Shown piece after piece: positions 17,327 through 28,846 of a DNA stretch of 64,000 bases. Source of the stretch: Candidatus Babelota bacterium (GTDB lineage: Bacteria > Babelota > Babeliae > Babelales > Babelaceae); assembly GCA_013288045.1 (NCBI GenBank), contig JABDCP010000002.1, positions 62,001 through 126,000 of the forward strand, given 5' to 3'. Every line of letters begins with the position of its first letter. The stretch's first letter is position 1. The notes under the pieces are model-generated. The model did not search any database. It was given only the letters and a program-made list of their open reading frames with translations, and was not told where the DNA came from. A program made the translations under genes and the position numbers.

Positions 17327-17620
17327 ATGAAAGTAGAACAACGTCTGTCTTTGCTTACTCTCGGGATTATTGCCTTACAGATTTTCTTAGTATTTTTTTA
17401 TATCCATCACCAGAGCACCCTTATTAAGCTTTCTTACCAGCGTCAAAAGCATGAGCATACTAAGTTTGACCGATTAGCAAAAAAAAGAGACCTTACCCAT
17501 GGACTCCATGCCAGCCAAAATCTCTCGCAAATAAAAGACTTTGCTCTCAAATCAGACATGCAGAAAATTACCTTGGACCAGATAAAAACAGTACCCACCC
17601 ATGAACACGCTGCAACCTAA
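17327..17620 (+). CDS. FtsL-like cell-division protein
   Basis: 97 residues: short cytoplasmic start, one membrane helix (about residues 8-27), and a periplasmic helical region with the spacing expected of FtsL. It sits directly upstream of ftsI and overlaps it by 20 bp, the standard position of ftsL in division clusters. FtsL bridges FtsB/FtsQ and activates the FtsWI synthase. Assignment rests on topology and context because FtsL sequences are poorly conserved. Confidence 0.6.
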   Translation: MKVEQRLSLLTLGIIALQIFLVFFYIHHQSTLIKLSYQRQKHEHTKFDRLAKKRDLTHGLHASQNLSQIKDFALKSDMQKITLDQIKTVPTHEHAAT

Positions 17621-19232
17621 TATACGACTTACCCTTGTTTTTTTCTTCTATGTAGCATGCTACGCGTTTCTTGTGGTAAATTTATATCGTGTACAAATTC
17701 AGCGTTCGGAGTTTTTCACCGGTCGTGCTCAAAAACAATATAAGATGACCATCACCGTAACTCCTCCTCGTGCGGAGATTTTCGATCGCACAGGTCAGCC
17801 CCTTGCGCTTAACACTGAAGCTATATCAGCTTTTATCATTCCTTCAAAACTTGAGCATCGTGATAACCTTTTAAATTTTCTCTCGCGCCATTTTAAAGAG
17901 TCTGCAGACCGATTACGTCGTACTAAGAGAAGCCACTTTATGTACATTAAAAGACGTCTAAGCCCTGAAGAAGTTGCTCTCATTGAACTAAGCGATATAC
18001 CTGATATAAAGCTTTTACGTGAGCCAAGTCGTTATTATCCGATAGCGGGAGTTGGGCCCATTGTAGGGGTCACCAATATAGATAACCAAGGGGTCTCTGG
18101 CCTTGAGATGATGTACAATAATCTCCTTGCAGGAAGCCCATCAACATATCTTCTTGAAAAAGATTGCGCAAAGCGGTTTTATATTACTCGAGAAACGCTG
18201 GTCGAAGGCGCCAAAGGAAAAGCGATTACCCTTACAATCGATCGGATTTTACAATTTCTCGTCTACGAAGAGCTCAAAGACTATGTCCAGCATGTAGGTT
18301 CTAAAAACGGATCTGTCCTTATCTGTGATCCAGAGACGGGAGATATTCTTGTTATGGCTAACTATCCAGACTTTGATCCAAATAACACCGAGAACATCAT
18401 CCAAGAGCATACAAAAAACAGAATTATTACTGATGCATACGAATATGGATCAGTAATCAAAGGATTTCTTGCACTTGCAGCTTTGGAAGAAGGGGTCATA
18501 AGTCCCGATACACCCATCGATTGCGAAGGAAGACTTTCCTCCCGCGTTAACGGAAGTCCTATTACGACAACGAAAGCCAATGGGGTCATCCCTTTTGAAG
18601 ATGTCATTAAGTTTTCAAATAACATAGGTGTTGCTAAAGTTGGCCACCGTGTTGGCACTAAACTCTATGATCACTATAAGCGTCTTGGCTTCTCAAAGAA
18701 GCTTGGCATCTTCCCCGGAGAATCGCCAGGTGTTATCTCTCCACCCCATAGATGGTCCAATGCTTCCTTAAACTCACTCTCATTTGGCTATGAGATACGA
18801 TGCAATCTCGCACAAATAGCACAAGCATTATCCATTGTTGCAAATGATGGCTATAAAGTAAAATTGCATCTTCTATATGATGACAAAGAAGAACCGGAAG
18901 GTCCGCTCTATAGTCTTGAAGCGATTCAAAAGATGAAGCGTATTCTTCGAAAAACCGTTTCTGAAGGTTCGCTTGCCCGAGCAAGTATAAATAATTACAA
19001 CATTATGGGGAAAACGGGAACTGCGCGTCTCATCACCAATGGACGATATGATCACACTCGTCACCTTTTTACCTTCATGGGCATTATCGAGAAAGATTCC
19101 TATAAGCGGGTCATTGTAGTATCTATCAAAGAGACTACCAAGAGAGGAATGCTTGCCTCACAGATCGTAGTGCCTCTATTTGAGAAAATTGCCCATAAAA
19201 TGCTCATCCACGATAAGATCATCCAAAATTGA
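17601..19232 (+). CDS. ftsI: Penicillin-binding protein 2/3, septal transpeptidase (FtsI type)
   Basis: 543 residues. One N-terminal membrane helix, a PBP dimerisation domain (starting TPPRAEIFDRTGQPLA), then a transpeptidase domain with all three active-site motifs: S-V-I-K at about residues 284-287 (YEYGSVIKGF), SNN, and GKTGTA at about 470. It is a class B PBP that cross-links peptidoglycan in the periplasm during division or elongation. Together with murB this suggests functional wall or septal peptidoglycan. The FtsL-like gene upstream supports the FtsI reading over a PBP2 one. Confidence 0.87.
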   Translation: MNTLQPNIRLTLVFFFYVACYAFLVVNLYRVQIQRSEFFTGRAQKQYKMTITVTPPRAEIFDRTGQPLALNTEAISAFIIPSKLEHRDNLLNFLSRHFKESADRLRRTKRSHFMYIKRRLSPEEVALIELSDIPDIKLLREPSRYYPIAGVGPIVGVTNIDNQGVSGLEMMYNNLLAGSPSTYLLEKDCAKRFYITRETLVEGAKGKAITLTIDRILQFLVYEELKDYVQHVGSKNGSVLICDPETGDILVMANYPDFDPNNTENIIQEHTKNRIITDAYEYGSVIKGFLALAALEEGVISPDTPIDCEGRLSSRVNGSPITTTKANGVIPFEDVIKFSNNIGVAKVGHRVGTKLYDHYKRLGFSKKLGIFPGESPGVISPPHRWSNASLNSLSFGYEIRCNLAQIAQALSIVANDGYKVKLHLLYDDKEEPEGPLYSLEAIQKMKRILRKTVSEGSLARASINNYNIMGKTGTARLITNGRYDHTRHLFTFMGIIEKDSYKRVIVVSIKETTKRGMLASQIVVPLFEKIAHKMLIHDKIIQN

Positions 19233-19297
19233 CGAACTCTTGGCATGGATCACTTCTTTATGATACTCCTATATAAGAAGGATCAAAAGGAGATACT

Positions 19298-20164
19298 ATG
19301 AACGTACTTATTCCTAAGGATGTTCCCCTGTCAGCTCATAGTGAATATGTGAAAAACTATACCCTGCTTACTAAAGGGACAGGCAAGCTCTTTCTTTTTT
19401 CTGCTGATCATAAAATTGAGCACTTAGATAAGGACTTCAGAGGATCACCCATCTCACAAGAAATACATACTCCTGAGCATCTGTTTAAGATAGCAAGCAC
19501 AGCAAACATAGGCGGTATGGCTACACAGCTCGGCCTCATTGCACGCTATGGCTCTGCTTACTCAAAGATCCCTTACATTATTAAGCTCAACTCAAAAACC
19601 CCCCTTATACCCATCGATGAGAAAGATCCTTTGAGTAGAATCTTATGGACGGTCAAAGATGTTATAGACTTTCAGAAAAGCTCTGGACTAACTGTCACCG
19701 GTATAGGAGTAACGGTCTATCTAGGAAGTACCTATGAAGATCTCATGCTTGAACAGGCTGCGCAAGCAGTATTTCAAGCACATCAACAGGGGCTTCTTGC
19801 TATCATTTGGATGTACCCTCGGGGTAAAGCAATTCTTCATCCAATTGATCCTGAGCTCCTTGCAGGGGCAGTTGGCGTAGCTGCATGTCTTGGTGCAGAT
19901 TTTGTAAAAATTCATGCACCTGAGGCCACCAAAGATGCCACACGAGCTCAACTTCTTAGGACTATCGTCGAAGCGGCCGGAAATACAAAAGTTGTTACCG
20001 CAGGGGGTTCTTTTAAAGATCAAGCCCAGCTAATTGCAACTCTAAAGGAAGATATGACCATCGGAGGCACTGCAGGGGCAGCACTAGGAAGGTCGATTTT
20101 CCAGCACACCCTGAAAGATGCCCTGGAAGTGTGCAATTCAGTTGCGCGGTGTATATACACCTAA
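19298..20164 (+). CDS. fbaB: Class I fructose-bisphosphate aldolase, DhnA/FbaB type
   Basis: 288 residues. Belongs to the DhnA-type family of Schiff-base aldolases seen in archaea and in some bacteria. The N-terminal FSADHKIEH corresponds to the conserved aspartate/histidine segment; the catalytic lysine is in GADFVKIHAPEA and the phosphate-binding end is VTAGGSFKD followed by GGTAGAALGRSIF. It would interconvert fructose-1,6-bisphosphate and triose phosphates in the cytoplasm. Strong AAAGGAG ribosome site 7 bases before the ATG. Other members make heptulosonates or work on other sugars, so substrate is inferred. Confidence 0.75.
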   Translation: MNVLIPKDVPLSAHSEYVKNYTLLTKGTGKLFLFSADHKIEHLDKDFRGSPISQEIHTPEHLFKIASTANIGGMATQLGLIARYGSAYSKIPYIIKLNSKTPLIPIDEKDPLSRILWTVKDVIDFQKSSGLTVTGIGVTVYLGSTYEDLMLEQAAQAVFQAHQQGLLAIIWMYPRGKAILHPIDPELLAGAVGVAACLGADFVKIHAPEATKDATRAQLLRTIVEAAGNTKVVTAGGSFKDQAQLIATLKEDMTIGGTAGAALGRSIFQHTLKDALEVCNSVARCIYT

Positions 20165-20338
20165 GAGCCAAATCTCACTGCCTAAGAAATATCATCACAA
20201 TCAAGAAATACACCTAGTCGCATGTGCCCTACTGTGCAACCAAGTCAATAGATTGTGGGCTGCGCTCTCCATTGAGACGGCACATAAAACCCTGCGGTTC
20301 CCATAATCACCCACAGCACGCATGATGCTACTGACTAT

Positions 20339-20382
20339 GGATTGCATTCCCTGTTTTTTATGAAAAAGTAGGAATGCAATCC
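20339..20382. repeat. Long hairpin in the aldolase-groEL gap
   Basis: A perfect 12-bp inverted repeat (20339-20350 with 20371-20382, GGATTGCATTCC/GGAATGCAATCC) surrounds a loop that itself contains a T6/A5 pair, giving an almost continuous stem. There is no T run after it, so it is not an ordinary terminator. The 323-bp gap around it (20165-20487) has no gene I can support. Confidence 0.6.
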
Positions 20383-20435
20383 AATATGTTAGAAATCAGG
20401 CCAACTCGACGAATTAAGAAAATTAGCGCAGCAAA

Positions 20436-20476
20436 GATCCCGCAGCCTTTGACAGCCACGGGATCCTCATTTTTTT
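20436..20476. terminator. Terminator downstream of groEL
   Basis: GATCCCG (20436-20442) pairs with CGGGATC (20459-20465). On the plus strand a run of seven T follows at 20470-20476; on the minus strand a short TTT follows. It sits 23 bp past the groEL stop codon and can serve the convergent genes on both sides. Confidence 0.5.
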
Positions 20477-20487
20477 ATGCGTAGGTA

Positions 20488-22140
<1,653 letters not shown>

Positions 22141-22151
22141 TCACCTCTTAA

Positions 22152-22436
22152 TTATTCAACGATTCCTAAAATTTCATCTTCTTTAATAATGATATGATCT
22201 TTATTTGCCTCAGTACCTGCGTACTTAGGAAGGAACACAACATCGCCAACTTTGACGCTCATTTTCTGCACGGTGCCATCACTCAGCACCTTACCGGTTC
22301 CTACAGCAATAACCTTACCAGTTTGGGCTTTTTCTTTGGCTACATCAGGGATATAGAGACCCCCTTCTGACTTTTCTTCATGTTCTAGACGCTTAACCAA
22401 GACGCGATCAAGCAATGGACGAATTTTTTCTACCAT
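22152..22436 (-). CDS. groES: Co-chaperonin GroES
   Basis: 94 residues from the ATG at 22436, chosen because GGAG lies 8 bases upstream and the protein then starts like other GroES ([12 protein letters not shown]). The mobile loop ([17 protein letters not shown]) and the roof segment are present. It caps GroEL. A sigma-70-type promoter is at 22490-22517; I see no CIRCE inverted repeat, so HrcA control is not evident. Confidence 0.97.
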   Translation of the reverse strand: MVEKIRPLLDRVLVKRLEHEEKSEGGLYIPDVAKEKAQTGKVIAVGTGKVLSDGTVQKMSVKVGDVVFLPKYAGTEANKDHIIIKEDEILGIVE

Positions 22437-22489
22437 ACTATTACTCCTCTGGGTAATCATGGATATTCATTTAATACTTACATCAGTAT

Positions 22490-22517
22490 AGTATAGCACA
22501 ATAGAATAGACCTGCAA
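22490..22517 (-). promoter_or_regulatory. Promoter of groES-groEL
   Basis: Minus strand TTGCAG (22512-22517) and TATACT (22490-22495), 16 bp spacer; a second overlapping TATACT lies 5 bp further down. About 55 bp upstream of groES. Confidence 0.5.
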
Positions 22518-22683
22518 ATATTTTATAGAAGTACACTCAGATTTCCTGCTGCTCAAAACTCATTCCTCATCCATTTGAGAAACGACCTACATTCACCATT
22601 GCAATTCTTAATAAGCGCGCAAACTTCATAATATTTTTGTTTTTATAGAAAATCGCAGCAAGAATGCGAAAAAATACCTAGAT

Positions 22684-22712
22684 TTGACGACTAGTAATAG
22701 CCACGATAGACT
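22684..22712 (+). promoter_or_regulatory. Promoter of the giant ankyrin gene
   Basis: TTGACG (22684-22689) and TAGACT (22707-22712), 17 bp spacer, 46 bp before the start codon at 22758. Confidence 0.5.
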
Positions 22713-22757
22713 TAAACCAATACAAGCTTACATAACTAATGGCATCAGGAAAAAATC

Positions 22758-25700
22758 ATGAAAATACAAAACCTGACGATAATTGCTTGCTTCACAAGCT
22801 TAGTAACCGGCTGTTTTGGCATGAATACTGCACTCATAAAAGAAAGCGGCCCTGCTGCAGCATCATCCACCAGCACCGACATCTTAGAAAGGGCTCAGCT
22901 GGCGATTCCCCGAAATGATCCACAAAATGCGTTTGTACAAGACCAAGAGATAACCCATCAGGCCATCTTAATAGTCAATGCACAAAACTTACTATTGAAG
23001 GCGGCTTTAGCAGGCAGTATGGCACAAATGCAAGAATGTATCGCAATGGGTGCTTTGATTAATCGTAGAGATCGGTCAGAAAATACTGTCCTCCTGAGTG
23101 TTCTCAAAGATACAAGAAGCTCCATCGACGTAGTAAAGTTTCTACTCGCACATGGGGCCGACCTTGATATACGGAATAATACAGGAGACACCCCACTTAT
23201 GCTTGCGGTAACTCATGAGAATGAAGAGGTAGCGGGCCTTTGTCTTGCAAAGACCTCCCGTGACATGGTTGCTACTAAAAACAATGCTGGTGAAACTGCT
23301 TTCCTGTTGGCTATTAAAGCGAGAAAGAGCAAAAAACTCCTCAGCGACCTTATAACTCGTGGTGCTCAGGTTAATGACAGAGATGCAACAGGTAATACCG
23401 CCCTTGCCTCTATAATCCAAGCAAGCAAAACAAGACAAAATCAATCAATAAATGAGATAGAACTTCTTCTTAATGAGGGTGCTGATGTAGGAATTGCGAA
23501 TCAGGAAGGCATTACTCCACTTATGTATGCGATAGACAAGGCATACGGCAGTGAAGCGATTGCTCGCTTATGCATTTCAAAAGCGCGGCGTGAGGCGGTT
23601 ATCAAAAAGGATAAAAGGGGGCGTACTGCATTGAAAATAGCGATCGAAAGTCCCTGGGCCTCAAGCATTATTCCATTACTCTTACAAAAAGAGGCAATCA
23701 CCCGCGATGGTACTGAGGAAGAGCTTATCGACTTTGCGTTCGCTACCTGTCCAGACATCGTACCTCTATTAGCCGAAAAGATACGCAGTTATAACGTACA
23801 TACTGGAGTCGACAAAGCCTTACGCTGTGGTTCAGCCCCTGCGGCTGAATATTTTTTTAAACGTGGAGCAATCCATGGCGGGGAAATACTGTATTATCAT
23901 CAAGCTCTTACTTCTGGCAATAATGCCATGATCGCGCTTCTTACCCAGCGCGGCATAGCGGCGAAAGTAATCGAAGGTCAACGCGCAGCACAAATAGAAT
24001 TTATGCAAGCAGCAGCTGAAAGAAATCCTGCGAGAATGAATGATGCACTTGGACGAGGAGCTCAGATTAATTGGAAAGATACTGATGGTAATACTGCGCT
24101 CATGTATGCATTCAGAAATAAAGCAGCTGCAGCATCTCCTTCTGAAGATGATGATTCAATGGACTCTTCATTATCAGGCATTACCTTTTTACTTGACTCA
24201 GGTGCTGATATAGGCATACGGAATAATGCAGGCGACACCCCATTCATATGCGCTCTTCGTTCTGGTGATGTAGAGGGTAGTATGCTATGCGTTAAAAAGG
24301 CATCCTCTGAGATCGTTTCCTTTAAAGATGGCAATGGAGAAACGGCCCTTATGACGGCAGCTAAGTTACCAGAAAGCAAAGGTGTTGCCAAAATTCTCAT
24401 ATCAAAAGGAGCCTTTATTGATGAACAGGATAATAGGGGAAATAGTGCGCTCATGCATGCTGTAAAAACCAGAAAAACTGCTGGTTCCACGACGTTAGAG
24501 GATATTGATTTATTACTCGAGCAAGGGGCTTCTGTTCATATACAGAATAATGATCGAGAAACGCCCCTTTTCTGCGCTGTAAGCAATACGAATGGTTGCA
24601 AAAAGGTAGCCCTTAAATTGCTTTCCAAAGCATCTCCACATCTTATTGATATACAAAGTAAAAATGGAACTACCGCATTGATGATTGCTGCAGGAAATTC
24701 AGAAGATTGGGCACCAGTGGCCGTTGCGCGACTGCTTGACCTTGGAGCTAATCCTCTTACCCGCAATGTTCAAGGCCAAAATGCACTCGATATTGCATTG
24801 GAGAAATCTCCAAGCACCGTTCCATTACTTTTGGCAAAAGCGCCTGGATATGACCTTGATAGAGGGCTTAAAATGGCCTTATCCTCGTCAAACGCTGCTG
24901 CAGTGAAAGTTCTATTAAAAGCTGGAGCAAAGAATGACGGATTACAAGAAGCATATTTGCATGCTGCTGCAGCTTGCGATTATAAAATGCTTGACGTTCT
25001 CTTTGAGCATGGGATTCCTGTCGATAGTATAGATGCACAAGGGCGTACGGCACTGGTCATTGTTGGTGAAACTGCAACATCAAGTGGGTGGGAAGAAACA
25101 GGCAAGTCCGCGGCCATAAGAACGCTCTTGAGGCATAAAGCTAATCCGTGCAACCGTAACGGCAATGGACAAACTCCTTTAATGCTCGTAGCCAAACTTG
25201 GTATGCATGCTGAACTTGTCGGCCAACCTCAAGAGGCATTAAATCTCAGGGATAACGCAGGAAAAACTGCACTTATGTACGCAATAGAAGGATGGTGCCC
25301 TGAGAAATGGTGGGCTTCTACCACAGAAACTATTGCCAACTTACTTAAACAAGGCGCTGATGCTGGGGCACAGGACAATAATGGAGATACTGTGCTTATG
25401 CATGCCTGTAAAAATCCTCAGAGCCTTCCTCTTTTAAAGATCTTGCTTCCCTATAGACAGATTCAAGAGACAGTTAATATGCAAAACAATGCGGGACAAA
25501 CCGCCTTAATGCTGTTGGCAGAAAAAGGTGCTTCTGCAGACACTCATGAACTTTTAGAAGTTCCTCAAATAGCACTTAACCAGAAGGATAAAAAGGGCAA
25601 AACTGAACTTATGTATGCCATAGACGGTTGCTGGACACATCCAATCGCTGCTGCTCACAAAGTTGTTAGCCAGTTATTTGAACGAAGAATCGATGCTGGA

Positions 25701-26840
25701 CTGCAGAATCAAAATGGAGATACAGCGCTCATCTATGCTTGTAAAAAAGCGCCTACCAAGGGTTGCTATCCATCAAGCATTGACGATAATAATCATACAA
25801 CAATTGAAATGTTGTTAGCACATGAGGCTGTTCAAGCAACCATTAATCGACAAAACTCACAGGGTGAAACGGCCTTACACTGTGCATTACAAGTATGCGA
25901 ACGATGCTCCTACTACCCAACAAAAGTTTTTTTGAATATTTATAGTGCCTTATTGCATCATAAAGCTAGCCTGACTCTTGAAGACAATCATGGCATGAGT
26001 GCTTTTGTATATGCTATGAGTACCTGGGTGACATTCCATTCTGCGACAGAAGAATCGTTCGCACTGATTTTTGAGCAAGCTGGTGAACCTATCATACGGA
26101 GCTCGTTAATCAAAATTATACAGATGACCCCAGAGGAAAATCAATACAATAAGTTTGAACGAGCACTCTATGAATATTGTAAAGGTCGCGCCCTTCAATT
26201 GGGTGACATAACTGATGCTGAAGGAAAAACTGCCTTTACTCATGCAGTGGAACATCGCAATTGGGCAATGGCACGCACCCTTGCGGACCAGACTTCATCA
26301 GACTCGGTCAATAAAATCGATGACGCGGGTAAAAGTCCCCTCATGCGAGCTGTAGAAGATATGCGCTGGTCTGCGATAGACACCCTTGCCACGTATAGTT
26401 CACCAGAAACAATAGAGAGGCTTGAACGAGACCCTGCATGTACAGAATTACTTTTCACTGCCGTTAAGAAAAGCTATAATATGCCCATAACGCAACTTTG
26501 TGCACGCCTCTCTCAAAGAACTCTAGGGATGAAAGATAATAAAGGGAAAACAGCACTCTGGCATGCGGTTAATTCTCTAACGTGTGAACATGTGGAAGCC
26601 CTCGCACCAAGATGCTCACGTGAAGTAGTCGGTGAAGCCTATGAGTATGCTCTGAGCTTACAGTGCGCAGAGGGGAAAAAGGACGCCCAACAGAAAATTT
26701 TACAAAAGTTAAGTGACTTAGGAGGTAAGCAATATTATGAGGAAGAGCAAGCTCGTAAATATAAAAATAGGTGCGGATCGCTCGCGATTGTTGGTCTTCT
26801 AATTGGCTTAAAAGTCGCTTTATGGATGAGTCGCCGGTAG
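22758..26840 (+). CDS. Giant exported ankyrin-repeat protein with C-terminal membrane anchor
   Basis: 1360 residues. N-terminal signal peptide containing a cysteine (about residues 1-21). Residues about 70-1310 are a long series of ankyrin repeats (phrases such as DNRGNSALMHAV, NNAGDTPLMLAV, GADIGIRNN), roughly two dozen, some degenerate. A C-terminal hydrophobic helix (about 1338-1356, GSLAIVGLLIGLKVALW) with a short basic end follows. The shape is a long solenoid displayed from a membrane. Ankyrin arrays bind proteins; in intracellular bacteria they are often host-directed, which is inferred here. AGGA lies 9 bases before the ATG. Partner unknown. Confidence 0.85.
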   Translation: MKIQNLTIIACFTSLVTGCFGMNTALIKESGPAAASSTSTDILERAQLAIPRNDPQNAFVQDQEITHQAILIVNAQNLLLKAALAGSMAQMQECIAMGALINRRDRSENTVLLSVLKDTRSSIDVVKFLLAHGADLDIRNNTGDTPLMLAVTHENEEVAGLCLAKTSRDMVATKNNAGETAFLLAIKARKSKKLLSDLITRGAQVNDRDATGNTALASIIQASKTRQNQSINEIELLLNEGADVGIANQEGITPLMYAIDKAYGSEAIARLCISKARREAVIKKDKRGRTALKIAIESPWASSIIPLLLQKEAITRDGTEEELIDFAFATCPDIVPLLAEKIRSYNVHTGVDKALRCGSAPAAEYFFKRGAIHGGEILYYHQALTSGNNAMIALLTQRGIAAKVIEGQRAAQIEFMQAAAERNPARMNDALGRGAQINWKDTDGNTALMYAFRNKAAAASPSEDDDSMDSSLSGITFLLDSGADIGIRNNAGDTPFICALRSGDVEGSMLCVKKASSEIVSFKDGNGETALMTAAKLPESKGVAKILISKGAFIDEQDNRGNSALMHAVKTRKTAGSTTLEDIDLLLEQGASVHIQNNDRETPLFCAVSNTNGCKKVALKLLSKASPHLIDIQSKNGTTALMIAAGNSEDWAPVAVARLLDLGANPLTRNVQGQNALDIALEKSPSTVPLLLAKAPGYDLDRGLKMALSSSNAAAVKVLLKAGAKNDGLQEAYLHAAAACDYKMLDVLFEHGIPVDSIDAQGRTALVIVGETATSSGWEETGKSAAIRTLLRHKANPCNRNGNGQTPLMLVAKLGMHAELVGQPQEALNLRDNAGKTALMYAIEGWCPEKWWASTTETIANLLKQGADAGAQDNNGDTVLMHACKNPQSLPLLKILLPYRQIQETVNMQNNAGQTALMLLAEKGASADTHELLEVPQIALNQKDKKGKTELMYAIDGCWTHPIAAAHKVVSQLFERRIDAGLQNQNGDTALIYACKKAPTKGCYPSSIDDNNHTTIEMLLAHEAVQATINRQNSQGETALHCALQVCERCSYYPTKVFLNIYSALLHHKASLTLEDNHGMSAFVYAMSTWVTFHSATEESFALIFEQAGEPIIRSSLIKIIQMTPEENQYNKFERALYEYCKGRALQLGDITDAEGKTAFTHAVEHRNWAMARTLADQTSSDSVNKIDDAGKSPLMRAVEDMRWSAIDTLATYSSPETIERLERDPACTELLFTAVKKSYNMPITQLCARLSQRTLGMKDNKGKTALWHAVNSLTCEHVEALAPRCSREVVGEAYEYALSLQCAEGKKDAQQKILQKLSDLGGKQYYEEEQARKYKNRCGSLAIVGLLIGLKVALWMSRR

Positions 26841-26950
26841 CATCTCCTAGGCAATTGTTCTTACTATTTACAAACGGGCAGTGAGATGTTAGATTTCTCA
26901 AGCTAGTTTGATGAATACTGATATGTGCAAAAACTTGGCCGGTCAATGTA

Positions 26951-27613
26951 ATGATACAACTTTTTCCTTCCCTAATCGCAGCAAATCTTCTTAATCTTGA
27001 AAAAGAGATCACTCAGCTTGACCCCTATGTTGATGGGTATCATCTTGATGTCATGGATTTTCATTTTGTTCCTAACCTTACCATCGGCCCAGACACTATT
27101 AATGCCATTCGCGCCGCAACTGAGAAGCTTCTCTATGTACATCTCATGGTCGAGTATCCCGAACGCTATTTTGAACGGCTACAATTACGTCACGGCGATA
27201 TCGTCGCAATCCATCCAGAGAGCCCCTCAGAGATGCCTCTAGACAAACTTATAACTCTAATATCTTCCCATGGCTGGACTCCATGCGTTGCCCTCAACCC
27301 AGAGACTCCTGCAAGCATCCTTGAAAAAATTTCGGCCCCTCTTAATCACCTTCTTCTTATGTCTGTAAACCCAGGATTCTCAGGCCAGCAGTTCATGCCC
27401 CTAGTTTTACTCAAGCTCAAAGAAGCCATCAGCATAGGAAGAGCAGCCAACAATCCTTATGTGATAGCGGTAGATGGGGGAATCAACCAAGAAAATGTTG
27501 AAGCTTTGGTAAAAGATGGAGCAGATCAACTCATTATTGGGTCAGCACTTTTTTCACAACACAATCCTGTGTTTGCTATAAAAGCCCTGCGCTCTTCCCT
27601 TGTGGTTCGATAA
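26951..27613 (+). CDS. rpe: Ribulose-phosphate 3-epimerase
   Basis: 220 residues, normal length for this TIM-barrel enzyme, which interconverts ribulose-5-phosphate and xylulose-5-phosphate. The start FPSLIAANLLNLEKEI, the metal/catalytic segment HLDVMDFHFVPNLTIGP, MSVNPGFSGQQF and the phosphate-binding VDGGINQENV / GSALF are all present. No ribosome binding site is evident. It is followed by the promoter of the deubiquitinase pair. Confidence 0.93.
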   Translation: MIQLFPSLIAANLLNLEKEITQLDPYVDGYHLDVMDFHFVPNLTIGPDTINAIRAATEKLLYVHLMVEYPERYFERLQLRHGDIVAIHPESPSEMPLDKLITLISSHGWTPCVALNPETPASILEKISAPLNHLLLMSVNPGFSGQQFMPLVLLKLKEAISIGRAANNPYVIAVDGGINQENVEALVKDGADQLIIGSALFSQHNPVFAIKALRSSLVVR

Positions 27614-27622
27614 TTCGCCCTC

Positions 27623-27651
27623 TTGACAAGGCTCCCTTCTACCTATATAGT
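27623..27651 (+). promoter_or_regulatory. Near-consensus promoter of the deubiquitinase pair
   Basis: TTGACA (27623-27628) and TATAGT (27646-27651) with the ideal 17 bp spacer, 45 bp before the start codon at 27696. Predicts strong expression of the two USP genes. Confidence 0.7.
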
Positions 27652-27695
27652 TACTATTAGTAAATATAAAAATAATAATCCCTTGGGGCGTCTCC

Positions 27696-28814
27696 ATGCT
27701 ACACAAACTATTTAGTATCGCCCTTCTATGCCTACCTGCCACTGCCTTTGGCATGGAAGAAAACAAAGTGTATATCCCTAAAGGGCTTGTCAATCATAGG
27801 AACGCCTGCTTCATTAACGCAAGCCTTCAAGCATTGCATGCATCGATAGACTTTGCGTCACTGGCACTCGAACATGGGTATTACCATAAGCGGGGTAGCC
27901 TTTCTGCCCTCTTAAGAGAATGCGCCACCCAGCTTCGCATGACACAAAGTCCTTCAGTACACCCGGCTGAACTGCATACCAGCATATATACACACCTTGG
28001 GATGGGCGAGCATGAACAAGGAGATGCAAATGAATGTTTAGCAACACTTCTCAATCATATTACTGAGACTGACATTAATGATGAGTACAAGCAGTATCGT
28101 CATAAGTATAAAGGGACACAGACTCAAACGATGAGAACGGAGCTTTCAGAGCTGTTTTATGTACACATCCGCCATCTAAGAATAGATCCTCAAAATGATG
28201 CTTTTATCGGCACCAAAGCCCCAGAACAGACAATTGGACTCAGCTTAGAAGTACGACCTCGTGATAAGAACCTCTCAGACTGCCTTAACCGGTATTTTCA
28301 AAGCCAAAGCGAATATTTTCGAAGCGATCCAGATACCTTAATTGAAGGGGCTAACAGACGATTCCTCGAGGAAACACAAAACTATCTTTTCATTATGCTC
28401 GATCGAAAAGAAGGGCATAGAGGGCAAGTAGGAATATCATATCTGAAAGAAGACGCATATATCAGCTTTCCTCTAAAAAAGCTCGACCTTTCCCCCTATT
28501 TCCTCCTCAGGGAAAAAAATAAAGGTCCTTATGAACTTATCGCCGTTATTATGCATTGCGGCAATGCAGATGGTGGACACTATACTACCTACTCAAAGCT
28601 GGGAAACCAGTGGTACTTTTGCGATGATGCTGCTGTTACGCCAGTTTCAGAAGAAAGCATTACACGCATTTCACAACAAGGCTCTACAGAAAATGGTTCC
28701 GTAGCTACTACCTTTGTCTATGAACTATCAAGCGCACGCCCTACCTATCCAACAAAAGCATCAAGTTCACACTCCGGTATTTACAATTTGATAAAATTAT
28801 ATATACTTAATTGA
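27696..28814 (+). CDS. Secreted ubiquitin-specific protease (USP/UCH family) 1
   Basis: 372 residues. Signal peptide (about 1-19) followed by a compact USP catalytic domain. The Cys box (GLVNHRNACFINASLQAL, catalytic Cys38), the QQDANE-like segment EQGDANECL, and the His box (GNADGGHYTTYSK, His295, with the acidic YFCDD at about 310) are all intact, so deubiquitinase activity is plausible. Bacteria lack ubiquitin; the natural role of an exported USP is removal of ubiquitin from host or vacuolar proteins. The gene is cotranscribed with a second USP 32 bp downstream. Ubiquitin linkage preference cannot be read from sequence. Confidence 0.85.
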   Translation: MLHKLFSIALLCLPATAFGMEENKVYIPKGLVNHRNACFINASLQALHASIDFASLALEHGYYHKRGSLSALLRECATQLRMTQSPSVHPAELHTSIYTHLGMGEHEQGDANECLATLLNHITETDINDEYKQYRHKYKGTQTQTMRTELSELFYVHIRHLRIDPQNDAFIGTKAPEQTIGLSLEVRPRDKNLSDCLNRYFQSQSEYFRSDPDTLIEGANRRFLEETQNYLFIMLDRKEGHRGQVGISYLKEDAYISFPLKKLDLSPYFLLREKNKGPYELIAVIMHCGNADGGHYTTYSKLGNQWYFCDDAAVTPVSEESITRISQQGSTENGSVATTFVYELSSARPTYPTKASSSHSGIYNLIKLYILN

Positions 28815-28846
28815 AAATAGATTTAAAAAAATAACAAGAGTGCATT

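Noticed and set aside
22440-22560. CIRCE (HrcA) operator sought upstream of groES
   Set aside because: No TTAGCACTC-N9-GAGTGCTAA inverted repeat is present.
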